From Rhodoferax sp. TH121 (GTDB lineage Bacteria; Pseudomonadota; Gammaproteobacteria; Burkholderiales; Burkholderiaceae_C), in assembly GCF_002251855.1 (NCBI RefSeq), contig NZ_NOXW01000015.1, positions 1 to 64,000 on the forward strand: 64,000 nt of DNA, written 5' to 3'. Below the pieces are notes generated by a model. It had not been told where the DNA came from, searched no databases, and saw only the letters and a program-made list of their open reading frames with translations. Both the position numbers and the translations under genes were made by a program. Shown piece after piece: positions 7,990 to 15,877 of the stretch (the stretch's first letter is position 1; each line of letters begins with the position of its first letter).

Positions 7990-8525
7990 CAATCAACACG
8001 CATATGCCGCACCCATCTCTATTCAAAGCCGAAGGTGGCTGCGACTGCAAGGCTGTTCGCTACCGCATGGAGTCAGCGCCACTGGTTGTGAACTGTTGCC
8101 ATTGCCGCTGGTGCCAACGAGAGTCAGGCTCTGCATTCGCACTAAACGCGATGATTGAATCGGATCGCGTGACGAATTTGGGTGTGGAACCAGAGATCGT
8201 CAACACTCCATCTGCGAGTGGGAAGGGGCAGAAGATCGCCAGATGTCCTGTCTGCAAGGTCGCCGTCTGGAGCCACTACGCGGGCGCCGGTCCCATCACC
8301 AAATTCATTCGTGTCGGCACACTGGACAACCCGGACTTGCTCCCGCCGGACGTGCATATCTTCACCCAGTCCAAACAGCCGTGGGTCGATCTTTCAGGCG
8401 CGGTACGGGTCTATTCCGAATACTACGAACGTGAAGAAGTGTGGTCGCAGGAAAGCCTGGCAAGACGTGAGGCCCTGCTACCGCACATCGAGGCCTACCA
8501 AGCTGCGATGCGTGGCGACGCGTAA
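7986..8525 (+). CDS. Cassette gene 5b: GFA (glutathione-dependent formaldehyde-activating) family protein
   Basis: The 179-residue protein has the zinc-binding pattern of the GFA/CENP-V fold: C19xC21, the group C37-C38-C40-C43 in NCCHCRWCQRESG, and C87xxC90 in RCPVC. Members were named for binding glutathione and formaldehyde, but most are uncharacterised. The GTG at 7986 overlaps the lipoprotein stop; an ATG at 8004 is an alternative start. No complete attC follows, so this may be the oldest, fixed end of the array. Confidence 0.85.
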   Translation: MTINTHMPHPSLFKAEGGCDCKAVRYRMESAPLVVNCCHCRWCQRESGSAFALNAMIESDRVTNLGVEPEIVNTPSASGKGQKIARCPVCKVAVWSHYAGAGPITKFIRVGTLDNPDLLPPDVHIFTQSKQPWVDLSGAVRVYSEYYEREEVWSQESLARREALLPHIEAYQAAMRGDA

Positions 8526-8735
8526 CTACGCGTCATGCGGAGTGCGGTCGTCGCCAGTGCGGCCCAACCCATGGTGCCCGTGAATGAGGACGCGCGCCAC
8601 GTGCCGTCCGGATATGGGAATGCGGTGACAATGCGCCCCTGACTCCTTGGCGCAGCATTTCCCCGGTCCCGAGCGGAATGCGGGGAGCAAGGCCGACTAC
8701 GAATATCTGTTTTTTACTACCTTGTCAGACTGTTC
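8526..8735 (+). other. Non-coding end of the integron array
   Basis: GCCCAAC at 8572-8578 fits the 5' core of an attC perfectly, yet no GTTRRRY is found in the next 150 bases. This looks like the remains of a last attC whose 3' half has been lost. Nothing else is recognised here. Confidence 0.4.
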
Positions 8736-8984
8736 ATGATCCGACATCAGACCATCGCCCTGATCCTCTTGGCATTTGCGGTGAGTGCTTGCGCATATGG
8801 GGTTTTGTTCTACGCATCCACAGCGATGCCATACCCAGATCCCACGCCTGAGCTATTGCGTTTGCAGGAGGCGCAGCTTCGCTTCGCCATCGCCCTGGTC
8901 TTGGGCAGCGCCATGGCTGGAGTCCTCTGCGCCGTGTGGCTGTGGCGTTTGCGCGCCAAGGGAGGTGCGGCATGCGCCAAGTAG
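8736..8984 (+). CDS. Small two-helix membrane protein of unknown function
   Basis: The 82-residue protein has two hydrophobic segments (about residues 7-27 and 49-70) joined by a proline-rich loop (MPYPDPTPELLRLQEAQ), then a short basic tail. It is not recognised. No clear ribosome site precedes the ATG. The support comes from the clean membrane pattern and from the small secreted-peptide gene that overlaps its last 13 bases, which suggests a two-gene unit. Confidence 0.5.
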   Translation: MIRHQTIALILLAFAVSACAYGVLFYASTAMPYPDPTPELLRLQEAQLRFAIALVLGSAMAGVLCAVWLWRLRAKGGAACAK

Positions 8985-9088
8985 TTCTGTGCCTTGCGAT
9001 GCAGCTGGGTCTCACGGCAGCACATGCTGCGCAGCCTGCCGACCAGCAGTTCAAGCGTGATGAGTTTGACGACTCCGTGATGCCTTAG
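8972..9088 (+). CDS. Putative 38-residue secreted peptide
   Basis: A short frame reading MRQVVLCLAMQLGLTAAHA, a good signal peptide with an AHA cleavage site, then an 18-residue hydrophilic tail ending DEFDDSVMP. The ATG is preceded by a strong GGGAGG site seven bases upstream. It overlaps the end of the preceding membrane-protein gene. A signal peptide, ideal ribosome site and coupling to a neighbour make this more than a chance frame, though its product is unknown. Confidence 0.5.
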   Translation: MRQVVLCLAMQLGLTAAHAAQPADQQFKRDEFDDSVMP

Positions 9089-9131
9089 GCCCAGATATAG
9101 CTGTTGTTCGCCGCCCCAACACCGTTCCCAT

Positions 9132-10130
9132 TTGCTTTCGTTTCCCACTGCCGTGCCCGTACGTATCTACCTTGCCCCCATGGAGGGGCTTCTCGACTTT
9201 GTGTTGCGCGACATCCTGACCCGTGTGGGCGGGGTGGAGAAGTGCGTGTCGGAATTCATCCGCATCACGCATACGCTGATGTCCGAAAAGGCACTGTTGC
9301 GCACGGTGCCTGAGCTGGCGCATGGTGCGCGCACCTATGCGGGTGTGCCGGTGTGGCCGCAGCTGCTGGGCTCAGACGCACCTTGCATGGCCGAGAACGC
9401 CGCCCGCCTGGCGGAGATGGGCGCACCCGGCATTGACCTGAATTTCGGTTGCCCGGCCAAGGTGGTCAACCGCCATGGCGGTGGTGCCACGCTGTTGCAG
9501 GACCCGGAGATTCTTCACACCATCGTCGCAGCCGTGCGGGCCGCTGTGCCGGCACACATCCCTGTCACGGCCAAGATGCGGCTGGGCTACAACGATGACA
9601 GCCTGGCGCTGGACTGCGCCCGCGCGCTGGAGGCTGGTGGTGCTGCTGAAATTGTGGTGCACGCTCGCACCAAAGCCCAGGGCTATCGCCCGCCCGCCTA
9701 CTGGGACCGCGTCGCCGATGTGCGCAGCGCGGTACAGGTGCCGGTGGTGGTGAATGGCGAAATCTGGAATGTGCAAGACGCCCAAGCTGCCGTGGCGCAA
9801 AGCGGCTGCAATACGCTCATGCTGGGTCGCGGCATCGTGGCCCGCCCGGCGCTGGCCCGCAGCATTCTGGCCACCATGGGCACCGCAGCCGGCAGCCTGG
9901 CCCAGCCGGGGGAAGACTGGACGTGGCAAGACCTGGGCCCGCTCATGCACGCCTTTTGGCAAGTGGCCAGCACGCGCCTGGAGCAAAAGCAGCAGGCCGG
10001 CCGCGTGAAGCAGTGGCTCAACCTGCTGCGCCGCCACTACCCCGAGGCGCAAGTGGCGTTTGATGAGATGCGCACGCTGGTCAAGCCCAGTGATGTGGAT
10101 GCGTGGGTACGCCGCTCCATACCGGTTTAG
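9132..10130 (+). CDS. dusC: tRNA-dihydrouridine(16) synthase DusC
   Basis: A 332-residue FMN enzyme that reduces uridine 16 in the tRNA D-loop. It begins with the Dus motif YLAPMEGLLD and has the catalytic cysteine C107 in NFGCPAK, then GGGATLLQDPE, VVHARTK and the phosphate-binding VNGEIW and GRGI motifs. The pattern RIKQWL-like (GRVKQWLNLLRR) near the end and the NGEIW motif indicate DusC rather than DusA or DusB. The TTG at 9132 is the track start; a GTG at 9153, nearer the family motif, is possible. The gene follows the integron flank without a shared promoter that I can see. Confidence 0.93.
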   Translation: MLSFPTAVPVRIYLAPMEGLLDFVLRDILTRVGGVEKCVSEFIRITHTLMSEKALLRTVPELAHGARTYAGVPVWPQLLGSDAPCMAENAARLAEMGAPGIDLNFGCPAKVVNRHGGGATLLQDPEILHTIVAAVRAAVPAHIPVTAKMRLGYNDDSLALDCARALEAGGAAEIVVHARTKAQGYRPPAYWDRVADVRSAVQVPVVVNGEIWNVQDAQAAVAQSGCNTLMLGRGIVARPALARSILATMGTAAGSLAQPGEDWTWQDLGPLMHAFWQVASTRLEQKQQAGRVKQWLNLLRRHYPEAQVAFDEMRTLVKPSDVDAWVRRSIPV

Positions 10131-10133
10131 GCA

Positions 10134-10193
10134 TCAAATTGGCCTCTAGGCCACATGAATACTGCGCGAAAAGCTCCTTATTTGATAGCAAAT
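10134..10193 (+). repeat. Dispersed ~60-bp repeat, copy 3
   Basis: Full-length variant B: CAAATTGGCCTCTAGGCC, then TGCGCGAA, AGCT and TTGATAGCAAA. Lies between convergent dusC and the NUDIX gene. Confidence 0.85.
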
Positions 10194-10203
10194 ATTGTTG
10201 GCG

Positions 10204-10980
10204 TCAAGCCCACAGACTCTCCAGACCGTCCACCGGAACAAAGCGTTTGTTGCGCACCACCAGCCGGGTGGGGCCGGGCAGGGCGCGCTCAGGCACGGAA
10301 TGGCGCGGATCGCCGGGGTAGCACAGCACCACCACGTCCTGTTCGCTGAAGTTCTCTGGGCAGATGCAGGGCGGGCGCTGCTGGCTCGCCGCCTGCAAAG
10401 CCTCTGCCGCGCTGCGGTAGCGGGCCAGGTGGCCCAGGCTCATGATTTGGGGTGGCGCCATGTCGATCTCGCCGCGGTAGTAGCGCTGCAGCGCATCCTT
10501 GGGGCTGAGCCAGATGCTGGCGGTGGTTTCAAAGTTGTCGTGGCTGGCCACTTGGTCGCTGGGGGAAAGGGCCAGGAAGAAGCGGGTGTCAAAGCGCTTT
10601 TTGCTCAGCGCTGCCATGCGCGGCGTGATCCAGCGGCTCCAGGGCACCAGGGCGCTGGCGGGCAGACGGATGCCGGCTTCCTCGGTCAACTCGCGCAGCG
10701 CTGCCACCAACAGGCTGGCCGCCATGGTGGGGCTGAGTTCGGCTTCATTCATTTGCAGGGGCAGCGTGGCGGTCGGAATGTCCAGTGTCTGAAGGGCCTC
10801 GGGGCTGCTGTCCTGCGCGTCTAGCTTGCCACCAGGGAACACATAGGCCTCGCAGAAGGTGTCTGACAAACCACTGCGCTTCATCAAAAACACTTCCAGC
10901 CCGTGGTGGGCATCGCGCAGCAGCACCACGGTGGCGGCATCGCGGGGGGCGCCGGTGGCAGGTTCCAGGGTGTCTTGCAT
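10204..10980 (-). CDS. NUDIX hydrolase, NUDT19-like
   Basis: A 258-residue protein with a split Nudix box: VFPGGKLD near residue 47 and RELTEEAGI about 45 residues later, separated by an insertion as in NUDT19/RP2-type enzymes that act on CoA derivatives. The long upstream extension of the frame runs opposite to the SDR gene and is ignored; the ATG at 10980 (MQDTLEPATG) fits the family. It is divergent from an acyl-CoA-type SDR, which agrees with a role around CoA compounds, but the substrate is an inference. Confidence 0.85.
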   Translation of the reverse strand: MQDTLEPATGAPRDAATVVLLRDAHHGLEVFLMKRSGLSDTFCEAYVFPGGKLDAQDSSPEALQTLDIPTATLPLQMNEAELSPTMAASLLVAALRELTEEAGIRLPASALVPWSRWITPRMAALSKKRFDTRFFLALSPSDQVASHDNFETTASIWLSPKDALQRYYRGEIDMAPPQIMSLGHLARYRSAAEALQAASQQRPPCICPENFSEQDVVVLCYPGDPRHSVPERALPGPTRLVVRNKRFVPVDGLESLWA

Positions 10981-11088
10981 GGGACTTTGTCTTTTTGGTG
11001 AGCAATTGCTTGAATTAAAGTACCGGCAGCTGACGGTAGGCCTACGGAATGGCCTTGGGTCAGATGCAACAACCCGAGGAGACGAGTG

Positions 11089-12003
11089 ATGAATCTGGAT
11101 TTCAAAGGCCGCGTGGCCATCGTAACGGGCGCAGGCGGCGGCTTGGGTCGCCAACACGCCTTGGCCCTGGCCGCACGCGGCGCCAAAGTGGTGGTGAACG
11201 ACCTGGGCGGCGCGCGCGATGGCTCTGGGGGCTCGCTGTCTGCCGCCGAGTCCGTGGTGGCCGAGATCCGCTCCGCGGGTGGCGAGGCAATCGCCAACGG
11301 CGCATCGGTCACCGACTTTGAGGCCGTCCAGGCCATGGTGCAGCAGGCCGTGGATACCTGGGGACGCGTGGACATTTTGGTGAACAACGCGGGCATCCTG
11401 CGTGACAAGAGTTTTGCCAAGATGGAGATTGCCGACTTCCGCACCGTGGTGGACGTGCACCTCATGGGCGCAGTGCATTGCTGCAAGGCCGTGTGGCCGC
11501 ATATGACGGAGCAGAAGTACGGCCGCATTCTGATGACCACCTCTAGCTCCGGCCTCTACGGCAACTTTGGCCAAAGCAACTATGGCGCGGCCAAGCTCGC
11601 CCTGGTGGGCCTGATGCAAACGCTGGCCTTGGAAGGCGCCAAAAACAACATCCACGTCAACAGCCTAGCCCCCACGGCGGCCACCCGCATGACCGAAGGC
11701 CTGATGCCCGAGGCCGTACTTGCCGCCTTGAAGCCGGAGGCCGTGGTGCCCGCCATGCTGGTGCTGGTGTCCGAGGGCGCGCCCACCCGCACTACGCTGT
11801 GCGCCGGTGCCGGCAGTGTGGAGGCCGCGCACATCACGCTCACGCAAGGCGCATGGATCGGGTTGGATGCCAACGCGCCTGAAACCTTGGCCGCGAACCT
11901 GCGGCAGGTCTTGGCCCGTGCGGGTGACATGGTGCCTGAGAGTGGTGCCGCGCAAGGCAGCCAAGAGGTCACCCGCGCCCTGGCCCAGCTGGGCGGGCGC
12001 TGA
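11089..12003 (+). CDS. SDR oxidoreductase, MFE-2-like 3-hydroxyacyl-CoA dehydrogenase type
   Basis: The 304-residue protein has the Rossmann motif TGAGGGLGR near residue 14, NNAG near 94, and the catalytic S-Y-K set (TSSSGLYGNFGQSNYGAAK). The sequence VVNDLGGARDGSGGS is typical of the dehydrogenase part of peroxisomal multifunctional enzyme type 2 and its bacterial relatives, which oxidise 3-hydroxyacyl-CoA. The ATG at 11089 is preferred over the GTG at 11086 because GAGGAG lies eight bases before it. It probably serves fatty-acid or side-chain beta-oxidation. Confidence 0.88.
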   Translation: MNLDFKGRVAIVTGAGGGLGRQHALALAARGAKVVVNDLGGARDGSGGSLSAAESVVAEIRSAGGEAIANGASVTDFEAVQAMVQQAVDTWGRVDILVNNAGILRDKSFAKMEIADFRTVVDVHLMGAVHCCKAVWPHMTEQKYGRILMTTSSSGLYGNFGQSNYGAAKLALVGLMQTLALEGAKNNIHVNSLAPTAATRMTEGLMPEAVLAALKPEAVVPAMLVLVSEGAPTRTTLCAGAGSVEAAHITLTQGAWIGLDANAPETLAANLRQVLARAGDMVPESGAAQGSQEVTRALAQLGGR

Positions 12004-12012
12004 GCCCGGCAG

Positions 12013-13224
12013 TCAAAACGCGGTGGCGGGTGCGGGCGGTGTACTGCCCGCGTTCTCCCAAGAGCGGCGCTCTGCCTCATCCACCACGGCCACCGGATCT
12101 GCACTGGCTGCACGCACGGTGACCAGACCCATGCCGTAACGCGGCATGAAGGTATGGAATGCTTCGTCCAGCCCCACCACACTGAGCGGCTTGGACAGCA
12201 CCATGCGCAGGCGCAGCACGGTGCGTTCCACCAACTCCTCGTGTTTGACGCCGGAGATCACCACCACAAAGCAGCGCGGGTGGTACAGGCCCACCACACA
12301 GCGAAAGCCCACCGCCCGGCGGATACGCGCGGTAATAGACGTCAGGATTTGCTGGTCCACGCGGTGGCCCGCGGACTCGCCCAGTTCGTAGAGGTTGTGC
12401 AAATGGAGGCACACCACGGTGCATTGGCCCTGCTGGCGCGCGGCACGCCAAAACGTGTCGTCCACCTTGGACAGCAATACCGATCCCGTGGGCAGGCCGG
12501 TAGCCGGGTCTGCCCCTTGGGCCAGGCCTGCCAGGCGTAGCAGGCGGCGGTTTTGCCGGTTTCGACGCACGGCAAGCGCCGTGGTCAACAAAAAATGGGC
12601 GACCGTGCAAAAGGCCGTGAGCGCCATGCCCTGCCAGCCAAACCACGTGGGGTGCAGCGTGAAGGCGTACAGACCCAGTGTCATGCCTGCCAGAAAAAAG
12701 CAGGCCACCACCATCCAGCGCGCCAACTCGTCCCCCAGCACATGGGCTCGGACCGACACCCCCAGCGCGAGCAGCATGGCCCCGGCACTGAAGCCTGCTG
12801 CGACTTCGATCACTTGCTCGGGGTGCGGGCCCTCGTAGTTCAGGGCCCAAAACGCGAGCAGCACGGCGGTACCGATCAACACCGTGGCGCCCCAAGCCAG
12901 GCTGTAGTAGACGAAGCGGTCTTCGGCCGCCGCACCCAGCCACAGGCCCAGGTAAATCAGGGACAGGGCACCACACAGGGGGCCCATGCTGGCTTTCAGT
13001 GTGAGCAAAATGGACGCCGGGAGCTCAGGAAACCAGAGCGCGGGCAGGCTGGTCATCAGGATGGCGCAGCTGCCCAGCATCAGCACAAACACCAGCCCCC
13101 GCCACGAGGCGACGCTGCGGTTCATGAGTACGTCGGCCAGCGCGACGGTGGCCAGTGTCAACAGGCCGCCGAGCATGCAGGACCAGACCATCAGTTCGGA
13201 GGTTTCCACGGGGGCATTATTCAC
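12013..13224 (-). CDS. Membrane protein with a degenerate GGDEF domain
   Basis: The 403-residue protein has about seven membrane segments in the first 215 residues, then a basic linker and a domain that starts like GGDEF proteins (DPATGLPTGSVLLSKVD). At the place of the active-site loop it reads GLYHPRCFVVVI, so the GGDEF signature is gone, and there is no RxxD inhibitory site. It should not make cyclic di-GMP; it may bind nucleotides or act as a sensor partner. A conventional, intact diguanylate cyclase lies at 30713. Confidence 0.75.
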   Translation of the reverse strand: MNNAPVETSELMVWSCMLGGLLTLATVALADVLMNRSVASWRGLVFVLMLGSCAILMTSLPALWFPELPASILLTLKASMGPLCGALSLIYLGLWLGAAAEDRFVYYSLAWGATVLIGTAVLLAFWALNYEGPHPEQVIEVAAGFSAGAMLLALGVSVRAHVLGDELARWMVVACFFLAGMTLGLYAFTLHPTWFGWQGMALTAFCTVAHFLLTTALAVRRNRQNRRLLRLAGLAQGADPATGLPTGSVLLSKVDDTFWRAARQQGQCTVVCLHLHNLYELGESAGHRVDQQILTSITARIRRAVGFRCVVGLYHPRCFVVVISGVKHEELVERTVLRLRMVLSKPLSVVGLDEAFHTFMPRYGMGLVTVRAASADPVAVVDEAERRSWENAGSTPPAPATAF

Positions 13225-13362
13225 CAGCCGCCCGGCTGCACCGTTGAAATTTGGCCGGTCGTCCCAAGCTACTTCTGAACCGCAAAGTCAACCCGCCGCC
13301 TGCAGCAAATGCCGGCCTGTGGTAACTTTGCGCCCCGAAGAAAAATGGAAGGGCCCCTAGGC

Positions 13363-14898
13363 ATGGACAGTAGAGAAACGGCCCTGAGCGCCCTGACCGC
13401 AGAACGTTTGCGCGGTATCCGCCGGGGAGTGGAGAAGGAAAGCCTGCGCGCGCTGCCCAGCGGCATGTTGGCCCTGACCTCGCACCCCCAGGCGCTGGGC
13501 TCGGCCTTGACGCACCCCCATATCACCACCGATTTCAGCGAATCGCAGGTGGAGCTGATCACGGGTGTGCATGCCGACCCCGAGGTATGCCTGCAGGAAT
13601 TGGCCGATGTGCAGCAGTTCACCTTGGGCGCCATGGGCGATGAGCGGCTTTGGGTGTCCAGCATGCCCTGTTGTCTGCCGGGTGATGACGAGATTCCCCT
13701 GGGCCAGTACGGCTCGTCCAATGTGGCGCAGTCCAAGACTGTGTACCGCCGTGGCTTGGGTCACCGCTATGGCCGGCGCATGCAAACCATTTCGGGCATC
13801 CACTACAACTGGTCGCTGCCCGATGTCAGCAGCGAGCAGTACTTTGGCTTGATCCGCAACTTCCGCCGCCACGCGTTTTTGTTGCTGTATTTGTTTGGCG
13901 CTTCGCCTGCGGTGTGCTCTTCGTTTGTGGCGGGCCGCCAGCACCAGCTCCAGCCGCTGAGCGAAGGCACCATGTATCTGCCCTATGCCACCTCGCTGCG
14001 CATGGGCCGCTTGGGCTACCAGAGTGATGCGCAGGCCTCTCTGGCCGTGAGCTACAACAGCCTGGAGGGCTACGCCCACTCGCTGCACAACGCGCTGACC
14101 CAACCCTACGCACCCTACGAGGCCGTGGGCGTGCGGGGTGCCGATGGCGTCTACAAGCAATTGGCGACCACGCTGCTGCAGATCGAAAACGAGTTTTACG
14201 GCACCATCCGCCCCAAGCGCGTGACCTTTGCGGGCGAGCGCCCGCTGCATGCGCTGCGTGAGCGTGGCGTGGAATATGTGGAGGTGCGCTTGATGGACCT
14301 GGACCCGTTTGAAGTGGTAGGTATCAACAGCCAGACCATGCGCTTCCTGGACGTGTTCTTGCTGCACTGCCTCTCCACCGCCAGCCCGGATGACTCACCG
14401 CAGGAAATTGCTGCCGTGGGGCGCAACCAGCACGCAGTGGCCGAACGCGGCCGCGAGCCTGGCTTGCTGCTGGAACGTGGCGATGCCCAGGTCACCCTGA
14501 CCAGCTGGGGCCAAGAGCTTGTGGACGGCATGGTGGGCATTGCCCAAGCGCTGGATGCCGCCCATGGCACCGACGCCTACAGCCGCGCCGTGCAAGCCGC
14601 GCAGCACGCATTGCAGCACCCTGACACCTTGCCCTCGGCGCGCGTGTTGCGTGCCATCACCGAGCAACACGAAGGTTCCTTTGTGGCTTTTGCGCGTGCG
14701 CAGTCTGAGCAAACGCGGGCGGCCATGTTGCAGGCTCCGTTGGCGCCTGAGGTCGCTGCACGCTTTGCCCAGGAGTCGCAAGCGTCATGGGACGCACAGC
14801 GTGCCATCGAGGCGGCCGACACCATGCCGTTTGAGGTGTACCTGAAGGAATACCTGGCGCCGCATCGTTTGCAGGCGCGAGCCATCAAAGCTGCCTAA
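13363..14898 (+). CDS. gshA: Glutamate-cysteine ligase GshA
   Basis: The 511-residue enzyme matches the proteobacterial GshA family: GVEKESLR near residue 21, TTDFSESQVELITG, the QTISGIHYNWSLPD segment, and YGTIRPKR before EVRLMDLDPF. It makes gamma-glutamylcysteine from glutamate and cysteine with ATP, the first step of glutathione synthesis. The ATG at 13363 (MDSRETALSAL) follows GAAGGG; an in-frame ATG at 13345 is also possible. Confidence 0.95.
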   Translation: MDSRETALSALTAERLRGIRRGVEKESLRALPSGMLALTSHPQALGSALTHPHITTDFSESQVELITGVHADPEVCLQELADVQQFTLGAMGDERLWVSSMPCCLPGDDEIPLGQYGSSNVAQSKTVYRRGLGHRYGRRMQTISGIHYNWSLPDVSSEQYFGLIRNFRRHAFLLLYLFGASPAVCSSFVAGRQHQLQPLSEGTMYLPYATSLRMGRLGYQSDAQASLAVSYNSLEGYAHSLHNALTQPYAPYEAVGVRGADGVYKQLATTLLQIENEFYGTIRPKRVTFAGERPLHALRERGVEYVEVRLMDLDPFEVVGINSQTMRFLDVFLLHCLSTASPDDSPQEIAAVGRNQHAVAERGREPGLLLERGDAQVTLTSWGQELVDGMVGIAQALDAAHGTDAYSRAVQAAQHALQHPDTLPSARVLRAITEQHEGSFVAFARAQSEQTRAAMLQAPLAPEVAARFAQESQASWDAQRAIEAADTMPFEVYLKEYLAPHRLQARAIKAA

Positions 14899-15782
14899 GT
14901 GGCGTCTTGCTGCAGCAAGCGCAGCACCAGCGGGTGCTGCACTTTCTTTTGGGTGCCGATGGCAAAGAAGTGCTGTTGCACACCCTCACACGGCCCGATT
15001 CTTTGTACCTTGTAGTGCGCCAGGATGTCGGCATGCACCCAGTCTGCCGCCGGGAAAATGCCCATGCCGCTGGCCCCAAAGGTCTTGAGCAAGGCACTGT
15101 CTTCAAACTCTCCGCGTACCTGGGGCCGTAGCCCGTGCTGCTCAAACCACTGGTCCAGACGCGCGCGCACGGCCGAATGGTGGGTGGGCAGCAATACGGG
15201 CAGTTCTGCCAGGCTGGCGGGAAACGTCTTGCGTGCCTTGCTGGCCAGCGCCGGTGTGGCGTACCACGACAAGGGTGATGCGCCAAGTGGATGGCTGTAA
15301 AGCTTGATATTGGGGTTGGTGGGGGCCGGTTGGTCGGCCAGCACCAGGTCCAGCTTGTGCAGGGCCAAATCGGCCAGCAGGGCCTCCCACGCATTCTGGT
15401 GGCAGACAAGCCGGAGCTTGGACTCGTGTTCGATGGGCGCCAGCAAGCGGTGAATCACCAGCTTGGGCAGGCTGTCGGCGATGCCCAAGGCCAGGCGCAT
15501 GCCGGGCTCGGTGCCCGCGGCACGCACCAGCGCGGGCAGTTCCTCGCCCAGTTGAAAGATCTGGTCTGCCCGTTGCAGGGCGGCTTTGCCAGCCTCCGTC
15601 AGTTCCAGGCCGCGCCCCGCGGGTTTGAGCAGCACATGCCCCAGCGCGCGTTCCAACTCACGGACCTGGGTGCTCACAGTTTGCACGGCAGTGCCCAGTC
15701 GCTCTGCGGCGCGGGACATGCCGCCCTCCTTGGCCACCACCCAAAAATAGTACAAGTGCCGGTAGCTGAAGGGAGGAAGCAT
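14895..15782 (-). CDS. LysR family regulator, NhaR-like
   Basis: A 295-residue regulator starting MLPPFSYRHLYYFWVVAKEGG, very like NhaR of E. coli, with the winged helix-turn-helix at about residues 20-45 and the LysR effector domain after residue 90. NhaR answers to sodium. It is divergent from an SbtA-type sodium/bicarbonate symporter gene with 95 bases between, so it most likely controls that gene. Its last codons overlap the gshA stop by four bases on the opposite strand. Confidence 0.88.
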   Translation of the reverse strand: MLPPFSYRHLYYFWVVAKEGGMSRAAERLGTAVQTVSTQVRELERALGHVLLKPAGRGLELTEAGKAALQRADQIFQLGEELPALVRAAGTEPGMRLALGIADSLPKLVIHRLLAPIEHESKLRLVCHQNAWEALLADLALHKLDLVLADQPAPTNPNIKLYSHPLGASPLSWYATPALASKARKTFPASLAELPVLLPTHHSAVRARLDQWFEQHGLRPQVRGEFEDSALLKTFGASGMGIFPAADWVHADILAHYKVQRIGPCEGVQQHFFAIGTQKKVQHPLVLRLLQQDAT

Positions 15783-15877
15783 ATTCTGTAAAAGCAGAAG
15801 TGTTGTTCATCAATTATCTGCTTTATCAGAAACATAAAAGACATTACCTTCTCCCGTCATTCACACACGAGGTGCAC

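Noticed and set aside
8182..8583. 133-codon plus-strand frame overlapping the GFA gene
   Set aside because: The GFA frame shows all zinc cysteines and a signature; this frame is arginine/serine-rich and has no recognisable feature.
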